The notes beneath the pieces are model-generated. The model searched no databases and had not been told where the DNA came from. It was given only the letters and a program-made list of their open reading frames with translations. From the NCBI GenBank assembly GCA_021789215.1, contig JAJYJS010000001.1, positions 63,693 to 127,692 of the forward strand: DNA of 64,000 bases. The letters are read 5' to 3'. The position numbers and the translations under genes are program-made. The stretch comes from Nitrospirota bacterium. GTDB taxonomy: Bacteria > Nitrospirota > Thermodesulfovibrionia > Thermodesulfovibrionales > JdFR-88. This document shows, one piece after another, positions 24,472 to 33,077 of the stretch. Every line of letters starts with the position of its first letter. Within the stretch, counting starts at the first letter, position 1.

Positions 24472-25215
24472 ATGGGCCGGAAAAAGGCGCTTCGGGGCAG
24501 CACGGCCCTCATCACCGGAGGCGCGCGCAGGCTGGGCCGCGAGCTTGCGCTGGCCCTGGCGGCAGAGGGTGTGAATATTGCTCTCCACTACCTCACCAGC
24601 AGGGAGGAGGCCGAAAATACCTGCGCGGCAATAATAAAGTCGGGGGTCAAGGCAAAAACCTTCGGCGCGGACCTTACCGACGAGAGGCAATACGGACAGC
24701 TTGTAAGGCGGGTGGAATCGGCGTTCTCCGCCCGCCCGGACATCCTTATAAACAACGCCTCCATCTTCCTGGCGGACACGCTGAAGACCGTGGGTTTCGA
24801 GAGCCTGAGGGAGCATATGCTGGTAAACGCCTGGGTGCCTTTCGTCCTCACCAGGGAGTTCTCCAGGGGGGCTGAGCACGGCAAGATAATAAACATCCTG
24901 GACTCCAAAATCTCCGGCTTCGACTGGCACCATGTGGGCTACATACTGAGCAAGCATGTGCTCCACGTGCTCACTGAGATGACCGCGCTCGCGCTTGCCC
25001 CCCGCATAACCGTGAACGCGATTGCGCCGGGGCTTGTCCTTGCCCCTGCGGGCAGGGACGAGCAGTATCTTGAAAAGCTCGCGGCCAAGGTGCCGCTTGG
25101 AAGGCATGGAGACGCGCAGGACGTCGTGGACGCCGCCCTCTATCTCCTCAAAAGCGATTTCCTTACCGGCCAAGTCATCTATGTTGACGGGGGAAGGCAC
25201 CTTACAAGGGCATAG
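24472..25215 (+). CDS. Pteridine reductase-like short-chain dehydrogenase
   Basis: A 247-residue SDR. The cofactor motif TGGARRLGRELA is the TGxxxRxG variant typical of NADPH-dependent pteridine reductases (PTR1/FolM). NNAS follows, then the catalytic Tyr and Lys in GYILSKHVL and the C-terminal NAIAPGLVLAP. Position between PCD and folB supports reduction of dihydropterin or dihydrofolate. It could substitute for FolA; no folA is seen in the window. Confidence 0.85.
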   Translation: MGRKKALRGSTALITGGARRLGRELALALAAEGVNIALHYLTSREEAENTCAAIIKSGVKAKTFGADLTDERQYGQLVRRVESAFSARPDILINNASIFLADTLKTVGFESLREHMLVNAWVPFVLTREFSRGAEHGKIINILDSKISGFDWHHVGYILSKHVLHVLTEMTALALAPRITVNAIAPGLVLAPAGRDEQYLEKLAAKVPLGRHGDAQDVVDAALYLLKSDFLTGQVIYVDGGRHLTRA

Positions 25216-25217
25216 GG

Positions 25218-25568
25218 ATGGACAGGATATTGATAAAAAAACTGAGGGCGCGCTGCATAATCGGAGTGAACGAGGAAGAGCGCCGCGAGAAACAGGACGT
25301 GGTCATCGACATCGCCATCTCCGCCGGCCTGCGAAAGGCCGGAAAGACAGACCGCTTCGAGGACGCCCTCGACTACCGCGCGGTAAAAAAGCGCGTCCTC
25401 AAGGCCGTTGAGGGCTCAAGCTTTCATCTCATCGAGGCGCTGGCCGAATCCATAGCGGCAATATGCCTTGAGCACCCGATGGCCCAAAAGGTGTCCGTAC
25501 GGGTTGAAAAGCCTCTTGCCCTGAGGTTCGCGGAGTCTGCCGGGGTGGAGATTGAGCGTTCAAAATAA
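25218..25568 (+). CDS. folB: Dihydroneopterin aldolase
   Basis: A 116-residue FolB. Recognisable elements are the N-terminal LRARCIIGVNEEER, the DALDYRAVKKRV segment carrying the conserved tyrosine region, FHLIEALAESIAAICL with the conserved glutamate, and [20 protein letters not shown] at the C terminus. It cleaves dihydroneopterin to 6-hydroxymethyl-dihydropterin in folate synthesis. It starts 2 bases after the SDR gene and overlaps folK by 17 bases. Confidence 0.94.
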   Translation: MDRILIKKLRARCIIGVNEEERREKQDVVIDIAISAGLRKAGKTDRFEDALDYRAVKKRVLKAVEGSSFHLIEALAESIAAICLEHPMAQKVSVRVEKPLALRFAESAGVEIERSK

Positions 25569-26088
25569 GACAGAGCGCGCCTTCATAGCAGTGGGCTCCA
25601 ATATCGCCCCCGAAAGCCATATAATGCAGGCGCTTGGAATGCTCGCCCACCGTGTGCAAATCAGGGAGATATCCACGGTATACCTGACACAGGCCGAGGG
25701 GAGGCCGGAACAGGAGCCCTATTACAATTGCGTGGTGGAAATAGAGACAGGGCTTGGGCCGCTTGAACTGAAGGAAATACTCAAAGACATCGAGGAAGCT
25801 CTTGGGCGGGTGCGCGGCCCGGACAAGTTCGCCCCGCGCACCATCGACCTGGACCTCATTGTGTACGACAGCCTCCGCATGAGCATAGACGGCGTCATCC
25901 TGCCGGACCCGGAAATTCAAAACAGGTCTTATCTTGCCGAACCCCTGAGGGAACTGGCCCCGGGGCTGGTGCTTGAGGGCATGGGGAGCGTGGATGAACT
26001 GGCGGCAGCTCTGCGCGGCAAACATGAAATGGAGCCGCTCAGAGAATATACCGGGCTTCTAAGGAGAATGCTTGAATATGAGCATTGA
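25552..26088 (+). CDS. folK: 2-amino-4-hydroxy-6-hydroxymethyldihydropteridine pyrophosphokinase
   Basis: A 178-residue HPPK that transfers pyrophosphate from ATP to hydroxymethyl-dihydropterin. [20 protein letters not shown] and [17 protein letters not shown] (the Mg-binding DLD) are intact. The only usable start is TTG 25552 inside the 3' end of folB. The C terminus overlaps folE by 17 bases, so folB, folK and folE are tightly coupled. Confidence 0.94.
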   Translation: MSVQNKTERAFIAVGSNIAPESHIMQALGMLAHRVQIREISTVYLTQAEGRPEQEPYYNCVVEIETGLGPLELKEILKDIEEALGRVRGPDKFAPRTIDLDLIVYDSLRMSIDGVILPDPEIQNRSYLAEPLRELAPGLVLEGMGSVDELAAALRGKHEMEPLREYTGLLRRMLEYEH

Positions 26089-26653
26089 CACGGACCGGAT
26101 TGAGGGGCTTGTAAGGGAACTGCTCCTTGCGCTTGGGGAAAACCCTGACAGGGAAGGGCTGGAGCAGACGCCGCGCCGGGTCGCGGCCTCCCTTGAGTTC
26201 CTTACATCGGGGTACAGGCAGGACGTGCAGAAGCTCGTAAACAAGGCCTGCTTCCATCAGGAAACAAACAGCATGGTAATCGAGAGGGACATAGAGCTCT
26301 ACAGCCTCTGCGAGCACCACATGCTGCCCTTCTACGGGCGGTGCCATATAGGCTATATCCCCAAAGGCAGGGTGTTTGGCATCAGCAAGCTGGCGAGGCT
26401 TGTGGACATGTTCGCCCGCAGGCTTCAGCTCCAGGAGCGCCTGACCGAGCAGATAGCCTATGCCGTTAAAGACGCCATCGACGCCGAGGGAGTGGGCGTG
26501 ATGATAGAGGCGCACCACCTTTGCATGATGATGCGGGGGGTGGAGAAACAGAACTCGATGCTCGTGACCTCCGCCCTGCTTGGCTCCTTCAGGGAGAACG
26601 CCTCCACGAGGCTTGAATTCCTGACCCTCGTAAGCAAACCCAGGTTATCGTAA
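26072..26653 (+). CDS. folE: GTP cyclohydrolase I
   Basis: A 193-residue enzyme converting GTP to dihydroneopterin triphosphate. Zinc ligands C80 and H83 (LCEHHMLPF) and C151 (HHLCMMMRG) are present, as are [16 protein letters not shown] and [16 protein letters not shown] 26072 has AGGAG at good spacing; ATG 26078 is the alternative. The last codons sit in a 20-base tandem duplication (TCGTAAGCAAACCC at 26628-26641 and 26648-26661), so the C terminus was altered recently. It is the first pathway enzyme but the last gene of the run. Confidence 0.96.
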   Translation: MNMSIDTDRIEGLVRELLLALGENPDREGLEQTPRRVAASLEFLTSGYRQDVQKLVNKACFHQETNSMVIERDIELYSLCEHHMLPFYGRCHIGYIPKGRVFGISKLARLVDMFARRLQLQERLTEQIAYAVKDAIDAEGVGVMIEAHHLCMMMRGVEKQNSMLVTSALLGSFRENASTRLEFLTLVSKPRLS

Positions 26654-26722
26654 GCAAACCCCCGCGAGAAAAGGACCTGCACCTTTCCCGCCCTCTTCAT
26701 GTAAAATAAAAGGCTGTTATCC

Positions 26723-27580
26723 ATGGACTCGGTGATATTGATAGACAAGCCCAAAGGGCTTACCTCGCAGGAGACCGTAACTGCCCTCAAGAGGCGGCTG
26801 AAGGTTAAAAAAGCGGGCCACACAGGCACGCTGGACCCGATTGCCACGGGGCTCCTTATCGTCTGCACGGGAGAGGCCACAAAAGTAAGCCGCTTCCTCA
26901 CTGACCTGCCAAAGCAGTATCTCGCCACGATAAAGCTTGGCGAGCGCACGGACACCTTCGATGCCGAGGGCAAGGTGACAGCGACGGGAAAGGGCAACAT
27001 ACCGGAGGCGGCGCTGCGGGAGGCGGCGGCATCTTTCAGGGGGAGGATAAAACAGCTCCCTCCCATGTATTCGGCCCTGAAGGTCTCGGGCAGGCCGCTT
27101 TACGAGCTTGCGCGAAAGGGTATAGAGGTGGAGCGGGAGGAAAGAGAGGTGGAGGTGCATCAGCTTGACCTCCTCTGGTACGAGCCGCCGCTCGCGGGCC
27201 TTCTCATCACCTGCGCAAAGGGCACCTACGTGCGGACCCTTGCCGACGACATAGGCCAGCACGCCGGCACTTATGCCCACATAACGGAGCTTAGGAGGAC
27301 AGCCATCGGCCCTTTCAGTGTGGAGAATTCCTGCACACCCGAGGGGCTTGCGGAAAAAAAACCGGGAGCCATGCTCGGCATAGACGAGGCGCTCGGGCTT
27401 TTCCTTGAGGAGGCGGTGCTTAACGAGGCCCAGTTCAGGAGGGCGGCCAATGGCGCGTCTTTCAGGATTGCCGGGCCGCTTACCGGATACCTGAGGATAA
27501 AGGGCTCCGGCGGCGTGCTGATGGGCATCGGCAAGGCCTTCTGCGGCGTGGTCAAGATGGAGCGCCTGCTTCACCTTTAG
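26723..27580 (+). CDS. truB: tRNA pseudouridine(55) synthase
   Basis: A 285-residue TruB. The catalytic aspartate is D38 in HTGTLDPIATG, preceded by LIDKPKGLTS, and KQYLATIKLG plus CAKGTYVRTLADDIG are the other family motifs. A C-terminal PUA-like part ends the protein. It modifies U55 in the T arm of tRNAs. It is separated from the usual infB-rbfA-rpsO neighbourhood and follows folE after 69 bases. Confidence 0.95.
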   Translation: MDSVILIDKPKGLTSQETVTALKRRLKVKKAGHTGTLDPIATGLLIVCTGEATKVSRFLTDLPKQYLATIKLGERTDTFDAEGKVTATGKGNIPEAALREAAASFRGRIKQLPPMYSALKVSGRPLYELARKGIEVEREEREVEVHQLDLLWYEPPLAGLLITCAKGTYVRTLADDIGQHAGTYAHITELRRTAIGPFSVENSCTPEGLAEKKPGAMLGIDEALGLFLEEAVLNEAQFRRAANGASFRIAGPLTGYLRIKGSGGVLMGIGKAFCGVVKMERLLHL

Positions 27581-27720
27581 AAATTTATTTTCGCTAATCG
27601 CTATTTTTTTTGAAGTATGGTCTGATTTTAACGAGGGGAAATCTTTAATCCAAAAAAGATTCAACCCGGAGGTAAGCGGCCCTTGCGATGCGGGTTTTGG
27701 GATGGCAAAGTGGATTTGGG

Positions 27721-27771
27721 CGCGGCTGCGGCAAGCCCTGCCCCTATACATTGAAAGGGCGGGTGGGCGGG
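27721..27771. repeat. Hairpin + G-quadruplex repeat, copy 2
   Basis: A weaker GC-rich stem (about 27721-27745) is followed by ATACATTGAAA and GGGCGGGTGGGCGGG (27757-27771), identical in the G-tract to copy 1. It lies between convergent truB and dsrN, 24 bases beyond the dsrN stop. The following GAATTCAATAAAG is shared with copy 3. The rest of 27581-27794 shows nothing else. Confidence 0.75.
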
Positions 27772-27794
27772 AATTCAATAAAGCCTTTGTCCCT

Positions 27795-29210
27795 TTATTT
27801 TCCCTTGCTTCTTTTAAACTTTTTTGCCGCCTTGACCATGCCGGGGGCCCAGGCCGGGGTGCCTAATGCGTGTGTGTGCGTATAGGTGGCAAAGACGTTT
27901 TTGTAGGTCAGGCCGTCCCGTTTTTCCTCTATTCCGGCGCCGCGTTCCATCTCCAGGGAAAATGACGGTTTTTGCTTTTGCTTTATCGCACCCTCTTCAT
28001 CCCTCACGGGCCTTGAGTAATGGAACTCGTGGCCTTGAAGGACGGTGCCCCTGGGGTAAAACGCGTTTCCGGCGTTCACGCGGGCGATGCTGTAGCCGTG
28101 GGCGACAGGTTTTTTCTCCAGCTCGAAACCGAAGGGGAAAATGCCCGCCATGGGATAACGCATGGACTCAAGCTGGAGCCAGGAGCCAAGATACATGAGC
28201 CCCCCGCACTCCGCATAGACAGGGAGCCCCTTTTCGATCTTTCCGCGCAGGTCTTTTATAAAATCCCTGTTTCCTGAGAGGTCTATCGCGTGGGTCTCCG
28301 GGAACCCCCCTCCTATGTAAAGCGCGTCGATATCCGGGAGGCCCTTTTCCGCAAGCGGGCTTAATACGGCAAGCCCCGCCCCGGCCTCCTCAAGCGCCTC
28401 AAGGTTTTCAGGGTAATAGAACTGGAAGGCGGAGTCCCTGAGGACGCCTATGCAGACACCCGTCTTTTTGCCCTTCCGCTGCCCCTTTAAAGCGGTTTTT
28501 ATTTTTGTCCTGATGGGCGGGGCCGACATGGCAATGCCTATAAGCCTGTCTATGTCCACAGAGTTTTTGACCAGCTCCGCGGCCTTTCTCACGGCCTCTT
28601 CAAGGGCAGGGTGCTCCTGGTACGGGATGAGCCCCATGTGCCGCTCCGAGAGGCCGCTCTCCCTTATCCTTGGTATGGCCCCTATTACGGGAACGCCCGT
28701 ATAGTGCTCTATGGACTGCCGGAGTATGGACTCGTGCCTCTTGCCCGCGGTCTGGTTCAGGACGACCCCGCCAAGCCTCATGCCGGGGTCGAACACCTTC
28801 ACCCCGAGCACAAGCGCCGCCGCCGTCCTGGTCATCTTGGAGACATCCATTACAAGCACAACCGGGGCCTTGAGGAGTTTTGAAAGCCTCGCGGTGCTTT
28901 GGGAGCCTTCGAGGTCCATGCCGTCGTAGATGCCGCGGTTCCCCTCGATTATGGCTATGCCCGCCTGCTGCCGGTGGGCGAGGAAGGAGGCCGGGATGTT
29001 CCGCTCCCCTATGAGGAACGGGTCCAGGTTATAGCAGGGCCTGCCAGCCGCGATGGAGAGCCAGCCCGCGTCTATGTAATCGGGGCCTTTTTTGAAAGGG
29101 GCGGGCGAAAGGCCTCTTTCCGCCAGCACCCTCAGCAGCCCAATAGAAAGGGTAGTCTTGCCGGAGCCCCCTTTGAGGCCCGCTATGACTACCCTTGGAA
29201 ATCTGTTCAA
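27795..29210 (-). CDS. dsrN: DsrN, siroheme amidase (cobyrinate a,c-diamide synthase family)
   Basis: A 471-residue CbiA/CobB-like enzyme. The N-terminal P-loop domain reads AGLKGGSGKTTLS, and the C-terminal type 1 GATase domain has the cysteine in YAECGGLMYLG. Such proteins amidate tetrapyrrole carboxylates with glutamine; in dsr operons DsrN is proposed to make siroheme amide for DsrAB. The position directly after dsrD, with no cobalamin genes nearby, argues for DsrN over CbiA. The start is TTG 29210 with a poor ribosome binding site, 25 bases after dsrD. Confidence 0.9.
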   Translation of the reverse strand: MNRFPRVVIAGLKGGSGKTTLSIGLLRVLAERGLSPAPFKKGPDYIDAGWLSIAAGRPCYNLDPFLIGERNIPASFLAHRQQAGIAIIEGNRGIYDGMDLEGSQSTARLSKLLKAPVVLVMDVSKMTRTAAALVLGVKVFDPGMRLGGVVLNQTAGKRHESILRQSIEHYTGVPVIGAIPRIRESGLSERHMGLIPYQEHPALEEAVRKAAELVKNSVDIDRLIGIAMSAPPIRTKIKTALKGQRKGKKTGVCIGVLRDSAFQFYYPENLEALEEAGAGLAVLSPLAEKGLPDIDALYIGGGFPETHAIDLSGNRDFIKDLRGKIEKGLPVYAECGGLMYLGSWLQLESMRYPMAGIFPFGFELEKKPVAHGYSIARVNAGNAFYPRGTVLQGHEFHYSRPVRDEEGAIKQKQKPSFSLEMERGAGIEEKRDGLTYKNVFATYTHTHALGTPAWAPGMVKAAKKFKRSKGK

Positions 29211-29235
29211 AAAAATTCTTCTTTTCTAAAAAAAC

Positions 29236-29484
29236 TTACTTTATGAGGCCTTTTTCCCTGAGATACTCCTCGGAGGGTATCTCGACGGAGCTGGAGCCGC
29301 CGCCATAGGAGTACATCAGCCTGCCTATGTCGATCATCTCCCTCATGGCCTTCTTCACGACATCCGCGGCCTCTCCGGTATCAGCGGAAACGCCCTTGAT
29401 GATGTCCTTCTCTTTCAGCTTCTTCTTGCCCTTTGCGGCCAGGACAAAATCGTAAATTTTATTTTTAAGTTCTTCAGCTTCCAT
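29236..29484 (-). CDS. dsrD: DsrD, small winged-helix protein of the dsr operon
   Basis: An 82-residue DsrD of normal length. KIYDFVLAAKGKKKLKEKDI and VVKKAMREMIDIGRLMYSYGGGSS are the recognisable helix and wing. DsrD occurs with reductive DsrAB and is reported to stimulate sulfite reduction, so its presence supports a reducing rather than oxidising pathway. GGAGGG stands 7 bases before ATG. A strong hairpin separates it from dsrB. Confidence 0.95.
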   Translation of the reverse strand: MEAEELKNKIYDFVLAAKGKKKLKEKDIIKGVSADTGEAADVVKKAMREMIDIGRLMYSYGGGSSSVEIPSEEYLREKGLIK

Positions 29485-29516
29485 TTTCTAACCCTCCAGT
29501 TTAAAGGTTTGTATAA

Positions 29517-29542
29517 GGGGGCAGGCCAAAAAGCCCGCCCCC
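29517..29542 (-). promoter_or_regulatory. Intercistronic hairpin between dsrB and dsrD
   Basis: Minus-strand RNA would form a 10-pair stem (GGGGGCGGGC with GCCTGCCCCC, one G-U) with a six-base U-rich loop, starting about 7 bases after the dsrB stop. No U-run follows, so it looks like a 3' stabiliser, processing site or partial terminator setting dsrAB above dsrDN. Confidence 0.6.
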
Positions 29543-29549
29543 CATCATT

Positions 29550-30641
29550 TTACCACTTGAATGCGGCAGATGTCCTGAAGGTGTCTCTTGCGAACGTGAA
29601 ATCGTCGATGTGCTGGTAGGTGAACTCTATGCCGGTCTTCTTGAAGAAGCTCTCCCAGCCGATCCTTTCAACCCACTCGCCGACTCTCTCGTGCTTCCTG
29701 GCGTCTTTCGCATAGGTGTCGATGATGCTCTTGACTGCGGAGACGACCTCCGGCCACCTCGGAGGATTGTTCTTGATGTACGGAATGGCCAGCTTCGAGA
29801 ATTTGGGGCCGGTCCTCAGGCTGCCCACCTTGCCGCCGACGACTATCGCCACGCCATCCTGCTCCGGGTTGTGGATGTTGATGGGCGGGCAGACGGTGAA
29901 GCAGTTGCCGCAGTACATGCACTTGTCGGCGTTTATCTTCACGCTCTTCTTTGCCGGGTCGGGGCTGATGGCCCTTGTCGGGCAGGCGCCGACCGTGGTC
30001 GGTATCTCGCAGAGGTTCTTTACGCTATCGTGGTCGATAGTGGGGACCTTCCTGTGGATGGCCACAACGGCTATGTCGGAGCAGTGGACCGCGCCGCACA
30101 TGTTCACGCAGCAGGCAAGCGCCAGCCTTGTCTTTGCCGGAAGCCTCTTCTCATTGAAGTAGGGGAACACCTCATCCATGATGGCCTTGACGAGGCCGGA
30201 GGCGTCACTGGCCGCGCCGTGGCAGTGCACCCAGCCCTGCGTGTGGACCATATTGGAAAGCCCTGCCCCTATGCCGCCAGCCGGATAGCCCGCCGCTTCG
30301 GCGGCCTTCTTTATCAGGGGCACATTCTCCTCTTTCGAGGTCATGAACTCCACGTTATTGCGGGTCGTCCAGCGGATATAGCCGTCGCAGTACTTGTCCG
30401 CAATGTCGAGCATGGCGCGGATATTGGCCGTGGCAAGTATCCTGGGTGAGGCCACCCTGACTGTGTAGATCTTGTCACCGGACTCAGCCACATGGACCAT
30501 GCTGCCCGGAGTCAGTTCTTCATGGTATTTCCACTTCCCGTAGTTCTTCGTGATGACGGGAGGGAGCATTTTTGAATAATGAGGCGGACCTATATCGGTC
30601 TTCCTCTTTGCTTTTGCCTCTTGGTCAGTAAGCCAAGCCAT
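29550..30641 (-). CDS. dsrB: Dissimilatory sulfite reductase beta subunit
   Basis: A 363-residue DsrB. Cluster/siroheme ligation cysteines lie in [14 protein letters not shown] and in VGACPTRAI, and the inserted ferredoxin domain has [12 protein letters not shown]. The N-terminal [16 protein letters not shown] and the [13 protein letters not shown] region are typical. With DsrA it forms the alpha2beta2 enzyme that reduces sulfite, in relay with DsrC. GGAGGAG precedes the ATG at good spacing, 30 bases after dsrA. dsrC and dsrMKJOP are not in the window. Confidence 0.98.
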   Translation of the reverse strand: MAWLTDQEAKAKRKTDIGPPHYSKMLPPVITKNYGKWKYHEELTPGSMVHVAESGDKIYTVRVASPRILATANIRAMLDIADKYCDGYIRWTTRNNVEFMTSKEENVPLIKKAAEAAGYPAGGIGAGLSNMVHTQGWVHCHGAASDASGLVKAIMDEVFPYFNEKRLPAKTRLALACCVNMCGAVHCSDIAVVAIHRKVPTIDHDSVKNLCEIPTTVGACPTRAISPDPAKKSVKINADKCMYCGNCFTVCPPINIHNPEQDGVAIVVGGKVGSLRTGPKFSKLAIPYIKNNPPRWPEVVSAVKSIIDTYAKDARKHERVGEWVERIGWESFFKKTGIEFTYQHIDDFTFARDTFRTSAAFKW

Positions 30642-30671
30642 TGTCTACTCCTCCTTTACGATTTTTTGAAT

Positions 30672-31859
30672 TTATTTATTACCGTTAAGGTCCTCTTCCT
30701 TCCAGAAGAAGAACGGGTCTTTCCTGGGCTCGAACACCTGCTGAGGCTGAGGCGGCACGCCGATGGCCTCAAGGAAGCTCCTCATGCCCTTCATCTCGAT
30801 GACCTCGCCGATCCTCTCCCTGGGCTTGGCGTTATCATCCCACCAGTCCCACATCTTCTCGACAAGCGCCTTGAACTCGGTGTACGGGGGCTCCATCTTG
30901 ATAAACGGAACGACCACCCAGGACAGGAGCGAGCCGACGACGATAGGGGCCTTTGAGCCGATGAGTATGCTGGCGCCCTTCTCGCCGGTGGGCCTCAGGG
31001 CCTTGGTCATCTTCGAGATACAGTGCATGCAGCGGCTGCAATTGGTATCGTCAATCTTGAGCTCCTTGCCGTCGTAGCTCATGCAGCCGGTGGGGCACAT
31101 GTTCACTATCTCTTCGGTTATGTTCATGCCGGCCTTGGCGTAGTCCTTCACGACATCCTGGTCAACGGCGATCTTGCCTTTCCAGGTGCCGATGACGGAG
31201 CAGTCGGCGCGGGCTATCGAGGCCACGCAGTCAATCGCGCAGCCCGCTATCTTGAATTTGAACTTATAAGGCCATGCCGGCCTGTGAACGTAGTCCTGAT
31301 AAGTCTGGGTAAGCTCGTTGCAGATGTCCATGGTGTCTATGTTCGCCCACTCGCACCTGGACTGGCCCAGGCAGCAAGCCGGGGTCCTGAGGGCGGAACC
31401 GGAACCGCCAAGGTCCCATCCGCGGGAGGAAACCTCTGCGAAGAGCGGCTCCAGGGCCTCAGTCCTGCAACCCAGGAGGACCATGTCGCCGGTGGAGCCG
31501 TGCATGTTGGTGAGACCGCTGCCGTACTCGTCCCAGAGGTCCAGGATCGTCCTGAGGCTGTCGGTCTTGTAATACATGCCGCTGGGCTGATTGATACGTA
31601 CGGTGTGAAAATGCGCAACTCCGGGGAACTCTTCCGGCAGAGACGAGTACCTGCCGATAACGCCGCCGCCATAACCGAGCACGCCGACTATGCCGCCGTG
31701 CTTCCAGTAGCCGCGCTTGTCACGGTAGGACTTCTCCAACTGACCAAGCTCGTCGTTGGCCATCTCGCTTTTTGTTGCCGCCGTCTTGATCTCCTTGACA
31801 AAGCTCGGCCACGGACCCTTTTCGAGTTCGTCGAGGAGTGGCGTTTCGTACTTCTTCAT
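30672..31859 (-). CDS. dsrA: Dissimilatory sulfite reductase alpha subunit
   Basis: A 395-residue DsrA, somewhat shorter than the 418-437 residues of well-studied enzymes. Siroheme-[4Fe-4S] ligands are in CLGQSRCEW (Cx5C) and GCAIDCVAS (Cx3C). The ferredoxin domain uses CPTGC and CSRCMHC. HWKHGGIVGV-type and GSGLTNMHGSTGD blocks are present as expected. AAGGAGG precedes the ATG. It heads dsrABDN. The co-occurring dsrD indicates a sulfite-reducing role. Only a weak promoter-like match was found upstream. Confidence 0.98.
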   Translation of the reverse strand: MKKYETPLLDELEKGPWPSFVKEIKTAATKSEMANDELGQLEKSYRDKRGYWKHGGIVGVLGYGGGVIGRYSSLPEEFPGVAHFHTVRINQPSGMYYKTDSLRTILDLWDEYGSGLTNMHGSTGDMVLLGCRTEALEPLFAEVSSRGWDLGGSGSALRTPACCLGQSRCEWANIDTMDICNELTQTYQDYVHRPAWPYKFKFKIAGCAIDCVASIARADCSVIGTWKGKIAVDQDVVKDYAKAGMNITEEIVNMCPTGCMSYDGKELKIDDTNCSRCMHCISKMTKALRPTGEKGASILIGSKAPIVVGSLLSWVVVPFIKMEPPYTEFKALVEKMWDWWDDNAKPRERIGEVIEMKGMRSFLEAIGVPPQPQQVFEPRKDPFFFWKEEDLNGNK

Positions 31860-31907
31860 AAGGTCCTCCTTCTATGGTATTTTCACTTGAGAAAAGCAAG
31901 TTTAAGC

Positions 31908-31934
31908 CTAATATACACCCATGTTTCCGGTCAA
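31908..31934 (-). promoter_or_regulatory. Weak candidate promoter of dsrA
   Basis: On the minus strand TTGACC (31934-31929) is followed after 15 bases by TATTAG (31913-31908). The -35 is good but the spacing is short, so this is tentative. The surrounding 31900-31980 is strongly AT-rich relative to the genome, as expected of a promoter region. Confidence 0.3.
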
Positions 31935-32006
31935 ATAAAAAAATTTAATTGGCAAATCATTAATATTTATGTTTTTAGGTTACCTGATATATATCCAGAG
32001 CCCGCT

Positions 32007-32312
32007 CTAGTTCTTGAGCAGCGAAAGCAAGAGCGCCGAGAGCTGGAAATTGGGCACCTCGGCCCGCCTGACATCCCTGTAAAAATCGCACTGCTCGCAG
32101 CTTGCGAACTTTTTTGCGAACGTGCCCTGGACGGCCCCTCCGCAGAGGGTGCCGGAGACCACCCAGCAGGCCCTGCCGGCCTTATGGCCGCCATGCACAC
32201 CGTGCAGCCTGTTTTCGACGGCGGCGGGACAGACGCCCAAATCCCCGGAGCTGGCCCCGCCGGGTTCCCTGCCGCATTTCTTGAACTCCCAACAGTTCAT
32301 CCTCTCGTCCAT
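32007..32312 (-). CDS. Two-CW domain cysteine-rich protein 1
   Basis: A 101-residue soluble protein with seven cysteines at 7, 13, 28, 49, 57, 72 and 75. The two CW dipeptides (MNCWEFKKCG and RACWVVSG) name the family, and CEQC forms a C-terminal CxxC pair. GVHGGHKAGR and QGTFAKKFASCEQC are near-identical among the three copies here. The pattern suggests metal or Fe-S binding; function is not known. ATG 32312 follows GGGAGG. It is the copy closest to dsrA (147 bases upstream, same strand). Confidence 0.88.
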   Translation of the reverse strand: MDERMNCWEFKKCGREPGGASSGDLGVCPAAVENRLHGVHGGHKAGRACWVVSGTLCGGAVQGTFAKKFASCEQCDFYRDVRRAEVPNFQLSALLLSLLKN

Positions 32313-32528
32313 CAAAAGCCTCCCGTTTTTAAATCTTTTTCCTTTTTTTATTTTTTTATTTTTCAGTTTTGCTTTGAGATAAATTTACAAGAAACAGAGT
32401 TAATTAATCAATGGTTATGTTTAAAAATAATCGATTTATTAAGAAATTAAATAAAAATAAGGAGTTGCAGGCGAAAGAGCGCAAAAAACCCCTTCCGGGC
32501 GGTTTTTTGAGGCGCTTTTTCAGTAAAC

Positions 32529-32654
32529 CAGTGTGGTACCTCACAAATAACCTTAATAAGTCATTCAGAGCGAAACGAAGAATCCCCGCGAGATTGCTCC
32601 GTGAGCCTTGCCTCGCAAGGACTTACGACGGAAACTTACGGGACACCACACTAG
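32529..32654. mobile_element. Small inverted-repeat element between two-CW genes 1 and 2
   Basis: Ends CCAGTGTGGTACC (from 32529) and GGGACACCACACTAG (to 32654) are inverted repeats related to those at 14148-14319. The interior carries GTCATTCAGAGCGAAACGAAG and GCGAGATTGCTCCG, also found at 53262-53320. The CTAG tip contains the TAG stop (32651-32653) of the minus-strand two-CW gene 2. The remainder of 32313-32650 is AT-rich and without genes. Confidence 0.55.
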
Positions 32655-32956
32655 CCCCTTAGTCTCGCTAAAAGCGTAATGGCAAGATGGAAATCCGATG
32701 ACTCGTCTTTTTTGACGCTCTTATAGAAATCGCACTGCTCGCAGCTTGTGAATTTTTTTGCGAAGGTGCCCTGGACGGCCCCTCCGCACAAGGTGCCGGA
32801 GACCACCCAGCAGGTCCTTCCCGCATTCCTGCCCCCGTGTACCCCGTCAAGTTTTTCTTCGCTCGTGGCAGGGCAGATGCCCTGGTCTGCTACATTGCTG
32901 CCGCCAGGCTCCCTGCCGCAATTCTTGAACTCCCAACAGTTCATTTTCGCTTCCAT
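32651..32956 (-). CDS. Two-CW domain cysteine-rich protein 2
   Basis: 101 residues, with the same seven cysteine positions as copy 1 (7, 13, 28, 49, 57, 72, 75). MNCWEFKNCGREPGG and RTCWVVSGTLCGGAVQGTF are almost identical to copy 1, so duplication is recent or conversion is ongoing. GGGGAGG precedes the ATG by 4 bases. The gap to copy 1 holds a MITE-like element whose end coincides with this gene's stop codon. No signal peptide or membrane segment is visible, so a cytoplasmic role is likely. Confidence 0.88.
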   Translation of the reverse strand: MEAKMNCWEFKNCGREPGGSNVADQGICPATSEEKLDGVHGGRNAGRTCWVVSGTLCGGAVQGTFAKKFTSCEQCDFYKSVKKDESSDFHLAITLLARLRG

Positions 32957-33077
32957 CGCGCCTCCCCAGGAAATATTAGTTTGTTTTTTATATTTATTTA
33001 TTAATTATTGAGCGCTGGATTCTAAATTACACCAATGGCGGATTTAAATCAATCGCCAATATCCGGTTCTATTTCAA

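Noticed and set aside
27795-29210. Reading the CbiA-like gene as cobalamin biosynthesis
   Set aside because: No other cob/cbi genes are nearby and it directly follows dsrABD, so DsrN is the better call.
31981-32006. Repeat-element tip at the stop of two-CW gene 1 (CTAG at 32007-32010)
   Set aside because: CTAG is present, but no matching inverted repeat was found downstream, so it is not counted with the three element-associated stops.
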